64,000 nucleotides of DNA from Citrobacter farmeri (GTDB taxonomy: Bacteria; Pseudomonadota; Gammaproteobacteria; Enterobacterales; Enterobacteriaceae), in NCBI RefSeq assembly GCF_019048065.1, contig NZ_CP077291.1, forward strand, positions 2,356,001 through 2,420,000, written 5' to 3'. Both the position numbers and the translations under genes were made by a program. Under the pieces are notes generated by a model. It did not search any database, was not told where the DNA came from, and worked only from the letters and a program-made list of their open reading frames with translations. Below, piece after piece: positions 1 through 9,289 of the stretch. Position 1 is the first letter of the stretch; each line of letters starts with the position of its first letter.

Positions 1-468
1 ATGCACGACGGGATGATGCAGATTGAAACTTACTTTGGCATTGGTGAAAAAGCGTCGCCCGTTTCCATGCAGATAGGTGTCTATGGCGGTGGTGGTTGGC
101 TGACGACCCGGGCAGCGGCGGTGAATAAGAACGGCAAGCTCACATCGGAGTATGAGGCATCGATTGGCGTAGCATTGGTCTCGACGAAAACCTTCAACCT
201 TGCCGGGGTCGCAGAGGGGAGTTATGCCATTCGCCTGTTTGTTGAGGCCGGTTTCTCCTCCAACGCCACGCAGAATTTTTTTGCCGCCGGCGTGCAAATG
301 ACCGGTAGCGCGAAAGTACTGGGCTATCTGACCGCATACCTGAATTTACTGGTGCAGGTCGAGCACCGAAACGGACAGATGAAAGGGCGCGGACATCTGG
401 ATATTTCTATCGAAGTTTGCTGGTGCTACACAGCCCATATTTCCCGCACAGTGGAACAGGATTTGTGA
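1..468 (+). CDS. 3' end of a gene of unknown function (C-terminal 155 residues visible)
   Basis: The frame is open from the first base of the window, so the gene probably starts upstream and only its C-terminal end is seen. The visible part is rich in glycine and in short alternating hydrophobic stretches (for example IGVYGGGGW, VKVLGYLTAYLNLLVQVEH-like strands), which suggests a beta-rich domain. It ends eight bases before the ATG of the next large gene, so the two are probably cotranscribed and translationally coupled. The C-terminal pattern, a glycine-rich strand region followed by YLxxYLNLxVxxEH and a closing hydrophobic strand, reminds me of the tails of large uncharacterised bacterial proteins, but I cannot name a family. 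No signal peptide or catalytic motif can be judged from this fragment. Confidence 0.7.
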   Translation: MHDGMMQIETYFGIGEKASPVSMQIGVYGGGGWLTTRAAAVNKNGKLTSEYEASIGVALVSTKTFNLAGVAEGSYAIRLFVEAGFSSNATQNFFAAGVQMTGSAKVLGYLTAYLNLLVQVEHRNGQMKGRGHLDISIEVCWCYTAHISRTVEQDL

Positions 469-475
469 GGTGTCT

Positions 476-3400
476 ATGTCATTAACAACGTTTAGCTGGA
501 TGATGCATGGCAATGATGAAGGGCTGGTGGGTGAGAGGAAAGATAAGCGCCGTATTTCGGTTAACTGGGTGATGCCGACGGGCATCTTTACCCAAGATGA
601 TGCGCCCAAAGATGGACTGACGGTGATCGACGCCGTCGGTTCTCTGCTCTGGCCCTGGCAAATGCGCATTACCGGCTGGGCGATAGTTACCGATAAACAA
701 TTTCACCTCGCCACGCCGGTCCCGACCAATGTGCTGACCGATCCGCAGAAACTACAGGGCAGGATGGAGGACGAAATCAGACAAAAGTGCAGCCGTTGTC
801 CGTTTCCGTTTTCCACCGCCATTGCCCAGGCGCAGGCCAGCCCTGGTGAAATCAGTCTGCCGCACCTGTTTGCCCCCCTGACGCTGTTACCTGCGGGGGT
901 TAGTCTGGATAGGCTTGGCATGACCCGAAGCTTTACCCTTGACGATGCAACACTCCCGGTTGCCTGTGCTCCGGAATTCACGATTATTCACAAGGGGCAA
1001 GAGATCGTCTTTAGCCCTGTGAGTTCCAACACATCGGATGAGATAATCACGATCGGCTACGAGGCGAAAGCGGAGAATGAGGAGACGCTCTACACGGGCT
1101 TACCGGCGTTTACTGTCGTGATGAAGAAGATCAAACCCGCCATCAACGCGATGTTGACGCCGCAACTGAAGCGCGCCGAACGAGCGGAAACCGGAATGCG
1201 AGCCTGGCTGACCGATACCATTCTGGCGCCGCTGCCCATGCTGGCTCTCGTACTCAATGCCGAAGCGGCCAATGCCAAAACAGTCAATGGCGAATGGCAG
1301 ATCGAGCTTCAGAAATATCAACTGCTGAATCGTACACTCGGCCCAGGCTATCTTCGTTCTGATACAAGTAAAAAACCGATTGAGTATTTTTGGTTCTGGG
1401 ATCGCCTTCAGGGCTGCAATCCAGTGGTTATTTCTCCAGATGACTGGGACCAAAACACCAACGTCTGGGAAACCCTCCAGCAGGCCATTAACAACGCCGG
1501 GGCGGGCGAACATCGATTATTGCAACCCCTTGTCGGCGATAGCAGTAAGACCATTACAGGCTTTACGCTAAACGTGGGGATGATGCTCAGTACCGCCGAT
1601 GGCCGACGGATAATGATGACGTCGTGGCTGGCGGCAGTGGCGGTGAGTTTTCATCAGCCAGAAGATAAAAACCCGATACTCAACTTTGTCGAGTGGTACC
1701 AGTTGATATCGGACCATTACGCAGACCACAGCATTGCTGAATTACAGGCGCGCTGGTGGTTTCATCATCTGTCTGGATCCGCGCCCGCAGCAACAGAAAC
1801 ACTGCGATCCGGCATCGAGTCCTGGATTGCGGGCGATGTTTCAACTCAGGCTACCGTTCTGAGTGACAGCTATCAGGAGATGCTGGCGTTGCTGGTGGGG
1901 TGCCCAAAGCCAGCCACGCAGAATGCGTGTATCAGTAAAGCATTTCAAGCACTACAGCAGCAAATGCAGTTACCCGGCACGCAAGAAGTGATCAGTCTGG
2001 GCGAGGAGCGCGATCTGGCGGTTGAAATCTGCTCGCCAGACGGGGCCTATGACGATCGGGACATTCGTGGCTATGCCGTCGCCATGGCCATGGGGAAGGA
2101 AAGCATCGTACCCAAATTAGGCTGCGCGTGGCTGACGGACACGGCGCTGAAAGTACAGGGGGCGTGGCTGCCGGACACAGAGCGGAAAGAGCCCATGCAG
2201 CGCTTTCACGACACCGTGGGGGCGACCGTACAGAACGGTCGCAAAGTGGTGGCGTTTGCCTATTCGGGCGCACCGTTGAGCGGTGCGGTGAGCCTCAAAG
2301 ACGGTGTCGACTGTCTCGATTTTGGCTGGCCTGATGATCCGCAAGAAAATTCGGATATTTATATCTCTCCCTGGCGACTCCCTCCGCTGGCCTATGGATT
2401 TCGCTATTGGGTAACCGGAACAGCAATCGGCAACGGCGGGCAGATTTTGGGGGAAAACTTTCGCAGCAGTGATGATCCCTGTGCGCTCAAAGCCGCCAGC
2501 CAACTGAATTTCTTACCTGGTGAGGGATATCTTTATTTGTGCCGGGTAGCCCCTGGCGCCGTCACCGTGCAGTCAACAGAGAAGGCTGTCGATCCCTGGC
2601 TGATGGAAGGGGAATCCCGCGCCTGGAATCTGCAAGGCTTCGCGGCAGACCGGGAGCGTCCTCCCGCTATGGACAATGAGCAACCGAACGTTGCTGACGG
2701 CAGGTGCCCCCGTGTTGTCGTCATTTGCGACGGAAAAAAAGGCTGGAACAGCAGCGCGCTCAAATGGGCCACGCTGACGTTGACCCCGCCCGATGCCACC
2801 GGGCAAGTATTAACAAGGTGGATGGAAGCCGACATCTGCCAGGAATTGCTCAAACCCGACCTCGGGGAAAGTGCGACGTTCAAAGCCCTGCGCACCACAC
2901 TGCTCAATAAACTGCGTAAAACAGGCAAAAACCAGCCTGAGGACAGGGTCGATCTCCCACGCCATCCCGCCGTTAAGGCTATCGGGGTGAGAGTGAAATT
3001 TGATGATGGTCCGGAAACCGATTACATCGTTACGCCGGAGTACCTCACAAAGAGAGGTTTCTTAACGCCAGGCACACTGCGCGTAGAGGCCGGAAGCAAA
3101 TCACTCGTCGTGCCACCCAAGGTGGCTGGTGCTGACACGATCGTACTCATCCTGAAACCGGGAACAATTGCCACCGTGACCCTCTGGTCTCTGGTGCCAA
3201 CGAAATTTTTTGTTCCCGGGCCAGATATGCGGATGGCTGACTTTGCCATTGATAAGAACAGCGAGAAGCAACCGGTATGGAACGAGACGTCGCACCGTGG
3301 GTTTTCACCTGTGGTGCATCTTTTTGAATGTTTACCGGACATAATCACGCTGCGCGAAGGCGCAGGAAGGGCACTGAAAGAGGTTCAGCAGGCGCTCAGT

Positions 3401-5737
3401 TTTGTGTCACAAGCGTCAGATACCGTCGCACATCTGGCCGCGGGGAAGGGATTCGACGCGAACGGGCTGAAAGGATTTCTGGTGCAGCGGCACGAATGGC
3501 ACTGGACGGGTTATCCGCTGGCGCTACCCAAACGACTGGATGGCAATACCCAACTGGAACAGTGGGCCGAAGCGTTCGCGGGCACTTCGTCATTACGTGA
3601 AACGCAAAGTCATATTTTGCAAACCAGTCGTGCGGCACGGCCGACAGACTGGCGTTTTGGTTCTCTTGCCGAGCCGGCGATACTGTGTCGTCTTCGGCTG
3701 CCAGACTATCACGGCGCGCGTTTTTTCGCCTGCGTCATGCGCCCGATCCTGCGTTATCGCAGTTGGCTGGATAGCAAAGCGGTTCAGGAACTTGAGAACA
3801 CGATTGTCGCTAAGGGCACCGTTGTGCCTGCGCGTATCAACTGGCACGATCCGTCACTGCGACTGGCCCCGCCGACGGTCCAGACCACGATTCCGCTGGT
3901 CCGCACGGTCATGGCGCACGAGAAGGAAAAGCTTACCGAGATCCGTACCAGCGCAAATGGCGCGCTGATATGCCTGAACGATGCACTCTGTCGAACGGAT
4001 GCGCTGACGCAGTTCAGCGGCGTCGGGGAAACCTTCGACGTTGATCTCGAAGCCACGCGTTATGCCCTGGTGAACGAAATTGGCCCCAATCCCATTTTCC
4101 ACGCAGGGCCGGGTCATAGCGTGGATGGTGCGAAGAAAATCACCCTTTTTCTGCCTGAAAGTAGCTGGTTCACCGAATTGGGCGAGCCGGTCGTGCCTGA
4201 ACGCGAGATGAACTGGGGAATTGAAACCGACAGTCCTTTTGGCCTGACCTTTGACACCGACAGCAATGCCAAAGTGGTGCAAACGGCCATTATCGTCCGC
4301 CCGACGGGTCACGATGTTTTTGCCTACTGGATAATGGCGAAGATCCGCATCCGCCGAATGCTTGATCCGCACGAGAAATGGACGCTGAGCGATCAATTTC
4401 CCCTCAGCGAGGATAAGCTGAGTTGGTTACTCGGCCGCCGGGAAGAGGGCGACGATCGCGTTCCGTTTGATTTCGTCATCGAACTCCCACCGGGAACCGA
4501 TTTTCTCCTCTCCCTTCACCATGCAGAAGGGAAACGCATCGAGAAAGCAGGCGACGCGAACGCTTCACGCCGTCTGTTATGTAGCTGGCACAAAGGCCAG
4601 TGGGACGGAACGGCGGCAATGCTGTGGGGGCTGCAGGTGCTTGATCAGGTTATGGCCTTTGGGAATGAGCAATGGGCCACCGTCAAACGTTATTCGCCGT
4701 GGGAAACGACAGAGGTGACGACCAACCTGCCAATAAAATCGGTGCTGCCCGTTGTGCTAAAAAATGCGGAAGGTTGCAAGGCCCGTCGCCTGTTGCTCAG
4801 CGACTACGGCGAGTCGCACTGGTTGACCTTCATAGGCATGCCGTACCGCCATCTGGCCATTGCCCGGGAATCTTTGCAGATGGCCCAGTCTAAAGAACAC
4901 GTCATCACGCTGACTCGCAGCAGCGTGGTACAAGCCAGTGAAAATATCTCCCGCGACTTACTGATTGACCCTCTGGAACCGATTAAGAAAACCGTTCCTG
5001 GGAAAGAGTCCGATTGTACCCGTTCAGGTGGCGGCACCTTTCATCTGTTGTTGGTGTTTGAACCCGTCAATGACGTGGCGACACCGCTGGCCAGTCAGCA
5101 GTTGGGGCGACTGACAGGCGTCTATTACCCACAGCGCGATCCCATCACGGCTGAAAGGCGCTATCCGCCATTGCGCTTCCATTCTTATATGGCGGATTCG
5201 ACGATAAAGGAAAAATTAACCGATGCCTCAATCGGTTACATCTATAAGTTTCAATATACCGACTGCCTGCCGACGGACTGGACGACCCTGCAAGCCCAGT
5301 TGTTTCCCGAAAGGAACGCAGACGGCTCGGGAGAAGAAGCAAAGGTCCGTTGGCTGCCTGAAATTATTGGTCCTATTACCACAGCGGCGTTGCCTGCTCA
5401 CAATGGTCACTGGCCGAAGCCCAACGTGACGCTTAAGCGAAAAGAGGGGAAAGCGGAGTCCGTTATCCTCAACGTTGATGTGGACCGGGGATGGCGCTGC
5501 CAGGAAATAAAAGTGAAGGGAGAGGAAACCAGCAAGTTCGATACGCTCAGTTGGGCTAATGACCTGCCAGGAGGACTCTGTACCGTACTGGAAGGCGATC
5601 GGCTGGCGCTGGTTGGCAGTGGAGGGCGGCTCATCGCGACGTTATCTGACTGGTCGCAGAAAACAGGGGATATGCAGACGTATGATGACAAAGGCCAGCC
5701 CCGAAGTGAGCGCTGGGGCTGGAACCTGAACCCGTAA
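476..5737 (+). CDS. very large hypothetical protein (1753 aa), function unknown
   Basis: This is one continuous frame of 1753 codons from ATG 476. GTG 470 is an alternative, but AGG at 468-470 sits five bases before ATG 476, which favours the ATG. I recognise no family. There is no N-terminal signal peptide, no run of membrane helices, no Walker A motif and no Rhs/YD or VgrG-like repeat. The sequence is globular, rich in Trp and aromatic residues, and predicted beta-rich by eye (many V/T/L alternations). Cysteines are scattered, including a CSRC pair near residue 105. The gene follows the partial gene at 1-468 by only eight bases and ends just before a hairpin terminator, so the two form the end of an operon. 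It lies outside the E. coli-like backbone, which begins at digH, and is therefore probably accessory DNA. Candidate roles such as a secreted toxin complex or a large structural or defence protein are speculation. Confidence 0.85.
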   Translation: MSLTTFSWMMHGNDEGLVGERKDKRRISVNWVMPTGIFTQDDAPKDGLTVIDAVGSLLWPWQMRITGWAIVTDKQFHLATPVPTNVLTDPQKLQGRMEDEIRQKCSRCPFPFSTAIAQAQASPGEISLPHLFAPLTLLPAGVSLDRLGMTRSFTLDDATLPVACAPEFTIIHKGQEIVFSPVSSNTSDEIITIGYEAKAENEETLYTGLPAFTVVMKKIKPAINAMLTPQLKRAERAETGMRAWLTDTILAPLPMLALVLNAEAANAKTVNGEWQIELQKYQLLNRTLGPGYLRSDTSKKPIEYFWFWDRLQGCNPVVISPDDWDQNTNVWETLQQAINNAGAGEHRLLQPLVGDSSKTITGFTLNVGMMLSTADGRRIMMTSWLAAVAVSFHQPEDKNPILNFVEWYQLISDHYADHSIAELQARWWFHHLSGSAPAATETLRSGIESWIAGDVSTQATVLSDSYQEMLALLVGCPKPATQNACISKAFQALQQQMQLPGTQEVISLGEERDLAVEICSPDGAYDDRDIRGYAVAMAMGKESIVPKLGCAWLTDTALKVQGAWLPDTERKEPMQRFHDTVGATVQNGRKVVAFAYSGAPLSGAVSLKDGVDCLDFGWPDDPQENSDIYISPWRLPPLAYGFRYWVTGTAIGNGGQILGENFRSSDDPCALKAASQLNFLPGEGYLYLCRVAPGAVTVQSTEKAVDPWLMEGESRAWNLQGFAADRERPPAMDNEQPNVADGRCPRVVVICDGKKGWNSSALKWATLTLTPPDATGQVLTRWMEADICQELLKPDLGESATFKALRTTLLNKLRKTGKNQPEDRVDLPRHPAVKAIGVRVKFDDGPETDYIVTPEYLTKRGFLTPGTLRVEAGSKSLVVPPKVAGADTIVLILKPGTIATVTLWSLVPTKFFVPGPDMRMADFAIDKNSEKQPVWNETSHRGFSPVVHLFECLPDIITLREGAGRALKEVQQALSFVSQASDTVAHLAAGKGFDANGLKGFLVQRHEWHWTGYPLALPKRLDGNTQLEQWAEAFAGTSSLRETQSHILQTSRAARPTDWRFGSLAEPAILCRLRLPDYHGARFFACVMRPILRYRSWLDSKAVQELENTIVAKGTVVPARINWHDPSLRLAPPTVQTTIPLVRTVMAHEKEKLTEIRTSANGALICLNDALCRTDALTQFSGVGETFDVDLEATRYALVNEIGPNPIFHAGPGHSVDGAKKITLFLPESSWFTELGEPVVPEREMNWGIETDSPFGLTFDTDSNAKVVQTAIIVRPTGHDVFAYWIMAKIRIRRMLDPHEKWTLSDQFPLSEDKLSWLLGRREEGDDRVPFDFVIELPPGTDFLLSLHHAEGKRIEKAGDANASRRLLCSWHKGQWDGTAAMLWGLQVLDQVMAFGNEQWATVKRYSPWETTEVTTNLPIKSVLPVVLKNAEGCKARRLLLSDYGESHWLTFIGMPYRHLAIARESLQMAQSKEHVITLTRSSVVQASENISRDLLIDPLEPIKKTVPGKESDCTRSGGGTFHLLLVFEPVNDVATPLASQQLGRLTGVYYPQRDPITAERRYPPLRFHSYMADSTIKEKLTDASIGYIYKFQYTDCLPTDWTTLQAQLFPERNADGSGEEAKVRWLPEIIGPITTAALPAHNGHWPKPNVTLKRKEGKAESVILNVDVDRGWRCQEIKVKGEETSKFDTLSWANDLPGGLCTVLEGDRLALVGSGGRLIATLSDWSQKTGDMQTYDDKGQPRSERWGWNLNP

Positions 5738-5747
5738 ATAGTGACGT

Positions 5748-5772
5748 AAAGAGAGTAAGGCGTCTCTTTTTT
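5748..5772 (+). terminator. rho-independent terminator after the large unknown gene
   Basis: A perfect 7-bp stem, AAAGAGA (5748-5754) with TCTCTTT (5763-5769), has an 8-base loop and runs into T residues up to 5772. It begins 10 bases after the stop codon at 5737 and separates this operon from the convergent digH gene. Confidence 0.7.
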
Positions 5773-5782
5773 CGTTACAGTG

Positions 5783-7111
5783 TCACTTAGACCAGCGATT
5801 TCTCAGGTAACTGACGGCCTGCTGAGCCTGCGGCTGGTTAAGATTGTTCTCTCTGAACAAAATCGTGCCGCTGATTTGCGGCATTGATTCATTTAAATCG
5901 AGCTGCTTCTTCAGCTCGGGAACACCGCCGTTGACCGTCCAGTCCGGTTCATTGCGCGAGGGTTCACCGACCTTATACAACGCAACGCCAATATAGAGCC
6001 GCGTTTTCGTCGGCTTCACGACGTCCGCCCACCATTTTGCGAGCACATCATAGCGGGCCGCGTCGCGAGAGAAGGGCCAGTAAATTTGCGGTGCGATGTA
6101 ATCTAACAGGCCTTGTTGAACCCAAAGCCGCGTGTCCGCATACGACTCATCATATGCCGCCGCGCCACGGGTATCGGATCCGGCGGGATCGTGCGAACGG
6201 TTACGCCAGACGCCAGCCGGACTGACGCCAAACTCCACGTCCGGATTGATCTGCCCGATCGTACGGGAAACCTGTTCAATTAACTGCTGAGTGTTATGGC
6301 GACGCCAGTCAGCTTTTGAGCTGAATCCCTGGCCGTAACGCTGAAAGGTCAGACTGTCGTTCAGTGCCGAACCGCGGGATTCGGCATAGAAATAGTCGTC
6401 AAACTGGACGCCATCCACCGGATATCGTTTCACCACTTCGGCCACGATACTGGTTATCCAGTCACGGGCCTCCGGGATCCCCGGATCAAGAACATAGCGA
6501 TCGCCAGCGGTACGGATCCAGTCACGGTGGAGAACAAACACGCTGGCGGGCTGAAGCGATACGGTGCGGTTTAGCTCATTCACCGTTGAGGGTTTCACGT
6601 TGGTGGAGACGCGATAAGGGTTGAACCAGGCGTGAACGCGCATGCCACGCTTGTGAGCTTCATCGAGCATGAACTGGAGCGGATCGTAGCCCGGATTTTC
6701 ACCAATCTTCCCGGTGAGCATATCCGACCACGGTAAAATGGATGACGGCCAAAGGGCGGTGCCGTCAGGTTTTACCTGAAAGAAAACGGTATTAATACCC
6801 AGTGACTGCAGGTTATCGAGTTTATCCGTTAACGCTTTTTTCTGCATGGCGATCCGCGTGGAGGCGCTACCGACATTGACGGACGCCACCGGCGGCCAGT
6901 CCAGCCGGGAAACCGTCGCCAGCCATACGCCGCGAACCGGCTCATTCAGTTTCTGCGCTTTAGACGGCGATGTCGGCGTAGACTTTGGCGGCGTTACCAG
7001 TGAAACCGGGGGTTTTGATGAACAACTCGCCAGGAAGAACGCAGCCACAACCAGGGCACTGACTTTTTTAACGCGAAACAGAGAGAAAACGCCACGAGAA
7101 CAGATATCCAT
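5783..7111 (-). CDS. digH: divisome-associated glycosyl hydrolase lipoprotein DigH
   Basis: The 442-residue protein matches my memory of E. coli YddW/DigH along its length, including the start MDICSR. It has a basic N-terminus, a hydrophobic segment and a lipobox LASC with the lipidated cysteine near residue 30, so it should be an outer-membrane lipoprotein. The body is a TIM-barrel glycoside hydrolase-like domain (GHL10/DUF187) with RGVWLATVSRLDWP near the start, HAWFNPYR in the middle and the acidic motif DGVQFDDYFY. Family knowledge: DigH cleaves denuded peptidoglycan glycan strands at the division septum. The gene stands alone and converges on the upstream unknown operon. Confidence 0.95.
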   Translation of the reverse strand: MDICSRGVFSLFRVKKVSALVVAAFFLASCSSKPPVSLVTPPKSTPTSPSKAQKLNEPVRGVWLATVSRLDWPPVASVNVGSASTRIAMQKKALTDKLDNLQSLGINTVFFQVKPDGTALWPSSILPWSDMLTGKIGENPGYDPLQFMLDEAHKRGMRVHAWFNPYRVSTNVKPSTVNELNRTVSLQPASVFVLHRDWIRTAGDRYVLDPGIPEARDWITSIVAEVVKRYPVDGVQFDDYFYAESRGSALNDSLTFQRYGQGFSSKADWRRHNTQQLIEQVSRTIGQINPDVEFGVSPAGVWRNRSHDPAGSDTRGAAAYDESYADTRLWVQQGLLDYIAPQIYWPFSRDAARYDVLAKWWADVVKPTKTRLYIGVALYKVGEPSRNEPDWTVNGGVPELKKQLDLNESMPQISGTILFRENNLNQPQAQQAVSYLRNRWSK

Positions 7112-7506
7112 ATAGGCCAGTCATCCGGTTAACACAAAAGAGAAATTATTTTGTTCCTAATCGACGTTAAGTCAAGCCGGAGAAGGGGTGAGGCGTACAA
7201 TAAACAGGCTATCGGAGAGGAATGATTTATTCAACTGCTTAAAGATGTGTCTACGAATCACCAGAACGCATCTCACTGAGTATGAATGAAAACCAGAGCT
7301 GTCCTGAAGGCCAAAACAGCAGGGAATAGCTCAACTCCGGTATAGTGCGGTTGGTGATATCTAATTTAACATAATATACATTATGCGAACTAATATGGAT
7401 TCAGGGACAATCCAGGCGTTCATGGCTGTCATTTTATTGTGGTCATTTTCTTAACACTGTGCGCATAACCGTTGAAATGTCTTGCGGCCTTTTACGGGTA
7501 TGCTGT
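7112..7506. other. 395-base intergenic stretch with a lone inverted repeat
   Basis: This stretch between digH and the end of hipA should hold the digH promoter near its left end. No convincing gene is present. At 7370-7385 there is a perfect inverted repeat, CATAAT-ATAC-ATTATG, of the kind that serves as an operator for small HTH repressors. The only frame after it is an 18-codon ATG frame at 7395, which I regard as non-coding or a decayed remnant. Confidence 0.5.
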
Positions 7507-8826
7507 TCATTCCTCTGTTTCCCGGTTTAACCGACCATGCAGTCTAAGTACATTACTCCTGATTGCCATCGCGACGTTCTCCGGAAAATCTTTTGGTAAT
7601 GCGGCAGTCACGTTCTCCAGTGCTGCGGGTATTTGCTCTGCAAACTTACACAGAATTTCTCGCATCTGCTCTTGCGGAAATTTCAGCGCCTTTGCCGTTG
7701 CCATAAAATGACGCGGATAAATTTTATCGACAGCTGTTTTTCTGCCTTTGGATGCGTTAAGCCCCATTGCCAGTTTCAAATCGCTGATGTGTATTCCCGT
7801 ACCGCCAAGAACCGGAAATGCCGAAATAATGTCGTAGAATGGCGTGAGCCGATAACTGCCGCCGGCCTGAATAAAAACAGAGAAGTTTTTCGCATGGCCA
7901 TCCGTTGCGCCAATCAACCACTGAAACACCTGAAACTTCATAAAATCATAGCGATCTTTCAGCGCCTCGCTCGACCCCATCAAAAACGCCATAATTTGCG
8001 CGATGCCAGGTCCTCCGTCAGATTCGTATTTGACTGATGACGGTAAACCGAATGTCTGGCACATGTCTTCCTGCGGCAAGCGGAGTAAAACTGACCGTTC
8101 AGCATTCCAGCGTCTGTCAAAGCGCTCGACCGCTAACGCGCGCACCCTTCCCGCTTTGATAATTTCGGCTCCAGGAACATCCAGGCCGAGTTGTTTCGCC
8201 AGCAGTAGACAAAAATATTCATTATCAACGCTTTGGCTAAGATCGAGCGTCGCATTGGGCTGTCTGATTTCGCCAATAGGCAACTTAATAATATGCGTAG
8301 TTGGCGTTATCCCTTTTGGGATACACCAGTGATTGCCCATTCTGAGCAGCGCGGTCTTTTCCTGCGCGCCAGCAACTGAGATGCGAAAGTCATTTTCTTC
8401 ATTAATCATGCCCAGCGGAATATCTGATTTATAAGCCGACAGCACCTCTTCAAGCTTTGCTTCACTCAACTTTTCCCATACCATCACCGGATTTGTCACC
8501 GCTTCATTTTCCGATAATAATGTCACCGCTCCTACGCTATCTCGACCTACTTCTGACAATAAATCAAAAGGTTGCTTTGATTTTGCGCGATAGCGTTTAA
8601 CGATCCTGTCGCGCACGATTGGGCTATCGGGCAACAAGTTATCAAAGAAGTTAAACACGGCATCAGAAGTGATTTTTCCCACCTGCAATGGCAGCGAAAG
8701 CGACAATGGCCTGGCATAACGGTTGGCTAACCAATCCGACGCATACTTAAATGTATGCGCTCCGTTGGCCTGTTTCGTCAACTCACCTACCCGCTGATTA
8801 TTCATCCACGTTATGAGTTTAGGCAT
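7507..8826 (-). CDS. hipA: HipA serine/threonine kinase toxin
   Basis: The 439-residue protein is very close to E. coli K-12 HipA. Key residues are all present: Ser150 (autophosphorylation site, in ISVAGAQEK), Asp309 (catalytic base, in GATDGH), and Asp332 (metal binding, in YDIISAF). Positions 22 (Gly) and 291 (Asp) are wild type, not the high-persistence hipA7 alleles. Family knowledge: HipA phosphorylates glutamyl-tRNA synthetase GltX, inhibits translation and promotes persistence. The start ATG at 8826 overlaps the hipB stop by one base (TAATG), so translation should be coupled. ATG 8832 would add two residues and is less likely by comparison with E. coli. Confidence 0.97.
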   Translation of the reverse strand: MPKLITWMNNQRVGELTKQANGAHTFKYASDWLANRYARPLSLSLPLQVGKITSDAVFNFFDNLLPDSPIVRDRIVKRYRAKSKQPFDLLSEVGRDSVGAVTLLSENEAVTNPVMVWEKLSEAKLEEVLSAYKSDIPLGMINEENDFRISVAGAQEKTALLRMGNHWCIPKGITPTTHIIKLPIGEIRQPNATLDLSQSVDNEYFCLLLAKQLGLDVPGAEIIKAGRVRALAVERFDRRWNAERSVLLRLPQEDMCQTFGLPSSVKYESDGGPGIAQIMAFLMGSSEALKDRYDFMKFQVFQWLIGATDGHAKNFSVFIQAGGSYRLTPFYDIISAFPVLGGTGIHISDLKLAMGLNASKGRKTAVDKIYPRHFMATAKALKFPQEQMREILCKFAEQIPAALENVTAALPKDFPENVAMAIRSNVLRLHGRLNRETEE

Positions 8827-9092
8827 TACCACTCCAGACTCTGTTGGTCACTGGATTCAGGCGCAGCGTCTTTTGTTTCGCATAGCGTCATTGATAGCTC
8901 AAGTGACTGTAAAATTTTAAAAAAGGTCATCAATGTGGTGTTGTCAGGGTTATTTTCGAAATTGGAAATGGTCGCCTGCTTTATGCCGATTTTTTTCGCC
9001 AACTCGCTCTGCGTCCAGCCATTTTGCTGACGAACCAGTTTCATTGCATTCGCTAATTGCGTTGGGCTGTAGATCATCGGGAAGCTCATCAT
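8826..9092 (-). CDS. hipB: HipB antitoxin and transcriptional repressor
   Basis: This 88-residue Xre-type helix-turn-helix protein matches E. coli HipB (IYSPTQLANAMKLVRQQNGW, then SELAKKIGIKQATISNFENNP as the HTH). HipB dimers neutralise HipA and repress the hipBA promoter. The C-terminal tail ending in Trp (LEW) is the part that contacts HipA in E. coli. It is the first gene of the hipBA operon and sits 22 bases downstream of the first of four matching operators. Confidence 0.97.
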   Translation of the reverse strand: MMSFPMIYSPTQLANAMKLVRQQNGWTQSELAKKIGIKQATISNFENNPDNTTLMTFFKILQSLELSMTLCETKDAAPESSDQQSLEW

Positions 9093-9113
9093 GTCATTCG
9101 TCCACAGGAAAGT

Positions 9114-9227
9114 TATCCGCTCAAGGGGATATTAAGGGTTTTATCCCTTCTCGAGGATAAAGTCAATCTGTAAACTTGTTTTATCCGCGATACGGGATAA
9201 ATGAACAGATATCCGCGAACGCGGATA
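9114..9227 (-). promoter_or_regulatory. hipBA control region with four HipB operators
   Basis: Four sites exactly fit the HipB operator TATCC-N8-GGATA. They lie at 9114-9131, 9142-9159, 9182-9199 and 9210-9227. Start-to-start distances are 28, 40 and 28 bases, so the sites form two close pairs, matching the four-operator arrangement known from E. coli. The far pair lies only 63-108 bases upstream of the divergent DJ-1/PfpI gene, so HipB binding could affect that gene too (inference). Confidence 0.95.
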
Positions 9228-9289
9228 GAAATAAGGTGTCACAGGCAACGACTCCCGCGATAATATTGAGCAATGACACAGGAGGACAT

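Noticed and set aside
3854..4396. Open frame of 180 codons on the minus strand inside the large unknown gene
   Set aside because: The surrounding gene is one uninterrupted 1753-codon frame, and the minus frame shows only shadow-like composition.
9176..9289. N-terminal extension of the DJ-1/PfpI gene to 9176
   Set aside because: The extension would cover two HipB operators and has no ribosome site, while ATG 9290 has a strong GGAGG.
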